From assembly GCA_020347585.1 (NCBI GenBank), contig CP070733.1:784680-792161 (forward strand): a stretch of 7,482 bases of DNA, in the 5' to 3' direction. A program made the translations under genes and the position numbers. Shown here in pieces: positions 5,611 through 7,482 of the stretch. The notes below the pieces were generated by a model. That model saw nothing but the letters and a program-made list of their open reading frames with translations, had not been told where the DNA came from and did not search any database. Position 1 is the stretch's first letter, and every line of letters starts with the position of its first letter. This DNA comes from Pseudomonadota bacterium. GTDB taxonomy: Bacteria; Pseudomonadota; Gammaproteobacteria; CAMYNG01.

Positions 5611-6954
5611 ATGCCTGTAAAATGGACTGACGAGTTCTGGCGATTTGCTGGTTTCGGCCTGCTAGCGCTGCTGGTTGGACTGCTGACAGGTCATGTTGCC
5701 ATCGCACTGCTGCTGTACACGCTGGGGTATTTTGGCTGGTATTTCTACAACCTGGTGAGACTCGAGCAATGGTTGCGTAAAGGCAAGAAGTACGCGCCGC
5801 CCGGCTCCGTTGGCATGTGGGACGAGGTCTACCGCGACATCTACCGCATGCAACAGCGCAACCGCAAGCGCAACAAGCGTATCGTGAAGCTGCTCAACCG
5901 TTTTCGCGAATCGACGGCTGCACTGCCTGACGGTGTGGTAGTGTTGCAGGGACCCGGTGAGATTGAGTGGTGGAACGAGTCCGCCGAGACACTTCTGGGT
6001 CTCAAATACCCGCAGGATGTGAACCAGCGCGTCAGCAACCTGGTGCGTAACCCCGAGTTTATCGAGGCCTATAACGACGGCTCGCTTACCGCGGGAGTCA
6101 ATATGAACTCGCCGGTCAAGGAAAACGCGGTGCTGGCGGTGCGGCTCATTCCCTATGGCAAGAAGCAGGCCTTGCTTATCGTGCGCGACGACACCATCAA
6201 GCAAAACGTTGAGCAGATGCGCCGCGATTTCGTCGCCAACATATCGCATGAGTTGCGTACGCCGCTGACAGTATTGAGCGGCTACCTGGAAAGCCTGGGT
6301 GACGGCGGTGATGTGAAGCAAGGCGATTGGGATCGGTCGGTCGAACTCATGCAACAGCAAGCGGCGCGCATGCATCGCTTGGTCGATGATTTGGTAGTGC
6401 TGGCGCGGTTGGAAAACGAGCCGCTCGAAGCGAGTCACGAGACAGTTGTTGTTCCCCAGTTCCTTGCCACCCTGCGCGAGGAGGCGGCCCTTATCAGCGG
6501 GCCGCGCGAACATCACTTCGAGTGGGACGTGGACGATACGCTTTACCTGCGTGGCGACGCCAAGGAACTCGACAGTGCGTTCTCGAACCTGGTGGTGAAC
6601 GCAATTAACTATACGCCGGCTGGCGGCCTCATCCGCGTGCGTTGGGCCAGTGAGGATGATGGGGCGCATTTTGAAGTCAGCGACAGCGGCATTGGCATTG
6701 CGCAACACCACCTTCCACGCCTCACTGAACGTTTCTACCGTGTCGATGTTGCGCGCTCGCGCGAATCAGGCGGCTCAGGCCTGGGCCTCGCCATCGTCAA
6801 GCACGTGCTGAGCCGTCACGGCGCTCAGTTAAGCATTGACAGCGAGTTGGGGCGTGGCAGCAAGTTCGCCTGCGTGTTTCCTGCCGAACTGGTCGAACGC
6901 CGGGACAATATCTATACGCTAGATGCACCAAGGCGCAACGCCACCGAACCCTGA
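5611..6954 (+). CDS. phoR: Phosphate regulon sensor histidine kinase PhoR
   Basis: PhoR is the membrane kinase that phosphorylates PhoB when phosphate is scarce and dephosphorylates it when phosphate is plentiful. The 447 residues begin with two adjacent hydrophobic helices (about 12-27 and 29-47) with almost no periplasmic loop, typical of PhoR, which is thought to sense through the Pst transporter and PhoU rather than by binding phosphate outside. Then come a basic linker (RNRKRNKR), a PAS domain (about 100-195; LPDGVVVLQGPGEIEWWNESAETLLG), HisKA with H213 in HELRTPLT, and an HATPase domain with the N box around N330 (NLVVNAINYTP), G1 DSGIGI (358-363), ERFYRVD and G2 GGSGLGLAI (387-395). 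H213-E214 with T217 keeps the HExxT phosphatase motif. The ATG lies 6 bp after the phoB stop with only a weak AGG (5597-5599), so it is probably coupled to phoB. Confidence 0.97.
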   Translation: MPVKWTDEFWRFAGFGLLALLVGLLTGHVAIALLLYTLGYFGWYFYNLVRLEQWLRKGKKYAPPGSVGMWDEVYRDIYRMQQRNRKRNKRIVKLLNRFRESTAALPDGVVVLQGPGEIEWWNESAETLLGLKYPQDVNQRVSNLVRNPEFIEAYNDGSLTAGVNMNSPVKENAVLAVRLIPYGKKQALLIVRDDTIKQNVEQMRRDFVANISHELRTPLTVLSGYLESLGDGGDVKQGDWDRSVELMQQQAARMHRLVDDLVVLARLENEPLEASHETVVVPQFLATLREEAALISGPREHHFEWDVDDTLYLRGDAKELDSAFSNLVVNAINYTPAGGLIRVRWASEDDGAHFEVSDSGIGIAQHHLPRLTERFYRVDVARSRESGGSGLGLAIVKHVLSRHGAQLSIDSELGRGSKFACVFPAELVERRDNIYTLDAPRRNATEP

Positions 6955-6970
6955 TTGGTCGGCGCGATAC

Positions 6971-7026
6971 CTGTCATACAACTGTCATACGGGATTCACA
7001 ATCCTGTCACAGGCCGCTCACATACT
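6971..7026 (+). promoter_or_regulatory. pstS promoter: four PhoB half-sites in 11-bp phase plus -10
   Basis: Half-sites lie at 6971-6977 (CTGTCAT), 6982-6988 (CTGTCAT), 6993-6999 (GATTCAC) and 7004-7010 (CTGTCAC), each exactly 11 bp from the last. The first pair is a perfect Pho box with spacer ACAA; the third repeat is degenerate. The last half-site is followed by exactly 10 bp and then CATACT (7021-7026), a -10-like hexamer, and there is no separate -35. This is the geometry described for PhoB-activated promoters. Transcription should start near 7033, giving a leader of about 31 bases that contains a strong ribosome site, GAGGAG (7050-7055), 8 bases before the pstS ATG. Confidence 0.88.
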
Positions 7027-7063
7027 GATGCCGCTTTCATTCCAAGGTTGAGGAGACTACTCA

Positions 7064-7482
7064 ATGCAATACAACAAACTGATCACCGCTGCCGCTGCCT
7101 CGCTGCTGGTCGCCGGTACGGTGAATGCGGACAGTAAGGTGGACCCCAAGTTGCCGACCTACAACAAGGCCAGTGGCGTTTCGGGCAATCTGAGCAGTGC
7201 GGGCTCTGATACGCTGGCAAACCTGATGACGCTGTGGGCAGAAGACTTCAAGCGCTTTTACCCCAACGTCAATATCCAGATCCAGGCCGCGGGTTCCTCC
7301 ACGGCGCCACCGGCACTGACCGAAGCCACCTCGAACCTTGGGCCCATGAGCCGCAAGATGAAGGACAAGGAACTTCAGGCTTTCGAGAAGAAATACGGCT
7401 ACAAGCCGACGCCGATTCGTGTTGCCATCGACGCGCTGGCCGTATACGTTAACAAAGACAACCCCATCAAGGGTCTGACTAT
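7064..7482 (+). CDS. pstS: Periplasmic phosphate-binding protein of the Pst ABC transporter (PstS family), N-terminal part
   Basis: This is the start of the substrate-binding subunit that captures phosphate in the periplasm for the high-affinity Pst transporter. The frame is open through the right edge (139 codons visible), so the gene is cut by the window. A signal peptide covers about 1-22 (MQYNKL, then an alanine/leucine-rich core, VNA|DS). The mature part shows the phosphate-loop segments SAGSDTLANLM (about 45-55), AAGSSTAPPALTEATSNLGPMSRKM, and IDALAVYVNKDNPIKGLT. These belong to the PstS family branch common in Pseudomonas, Vibrio and Shewanella, somewhat different from the E. coli PstS sequence and closer to what is sometimes called the SphX-like type. 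ATG 7064 has GAGGAG 8 bases upstream. The two perfect Pho half-sites upstream and phoBR next door support the role. pstC, pstA, pstB and phoU would be expected to the right. Confidence 0.93.
   Translation, partial: MQYNKLITAAAASLLVAGTVNADSKVDPKLPTYNKASGVSGNLSSAGSDTLANLMTLWAEDFKRFYPNVNIQIQAAGSSTAPPALTEATSNLGPMSRKMKDKELQAFEKKYGYKPTPIRVAIDALAVYVNKDNPIKGLT

Noticed and set aside
5662..6711. Long open frame (349 codons) on the minus strand opposite phoR
   Set aside because: It is antisense to a clear PhoR with all kinase motifs, and its translation shows no recognisable family; a GC-rich codon shadow.

Overview
The window looks like ordinary chromosome from a moderately GC-rich gammaproteobacterium. 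The Dam, ArgA and ArgE proteins match, motif by motif from memory, the Escherichia/Pseudomonas versions, and the SH3-coil-membrane protein has the YgiM-type layout common in that class. I cannot name a genus. Every protein-coding region can be assigned to a known family, and I see no mobile element, CRISPR array, RNA gene, phage gene or defence island.

Layout. Positions 1-494 (+) hold the C-terminal part of a GspE/PilB-family secretion or pilus ATPase, cut by the window edge. It converges, 33 bp apart, on a minus-strand run that reads from right to left: an SH3-domain/coiled-coil/membrane protein (4694-3984), argE (3942-2782), argA (2697-1354) and dam (1352-528). ArgA makes N-acetylglutamate, the first step of arginine synthesis, and ArgE removes the acetyl group from N-acetylornithine later on, so this pair is a piece of the linear, non-recycling arginine route. 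dam starts one base after the argA stop and is probably translated by coupling to it.

A 214-bp divergent region (4695-4908) separates this run from the phosphate-starvation genes on the plus strand: phoB (4909-5604), phoR (5611-6954) and pstS (7064 to the right edge). The promoters of phoB and pstS each carry a row of PhoB half-sites (Pho boxes) repeating every 10-11 bp, with a -10-like hexamer exactly 10 bp downstream of a box. This predicts positive autoregulation of phoBR and PhoB-driven expression of the periplasmic phosphate-binding protein. PhoR should read phosphate status, probably through the Pst transporter and PhoU, whose genes would be expected beyond the right edge. It would then phosphorylate PhoB, which activates both promoters.

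The most useful observations are the two Pho-box arrays and their matching geometry, the argA-dam coupling, and three start-codon decisions: TTG for argA, ATG 4909 for phoB, and ATG or TTG for the SH3 gene. Nothing here is convincing as a wholly undescribed system.
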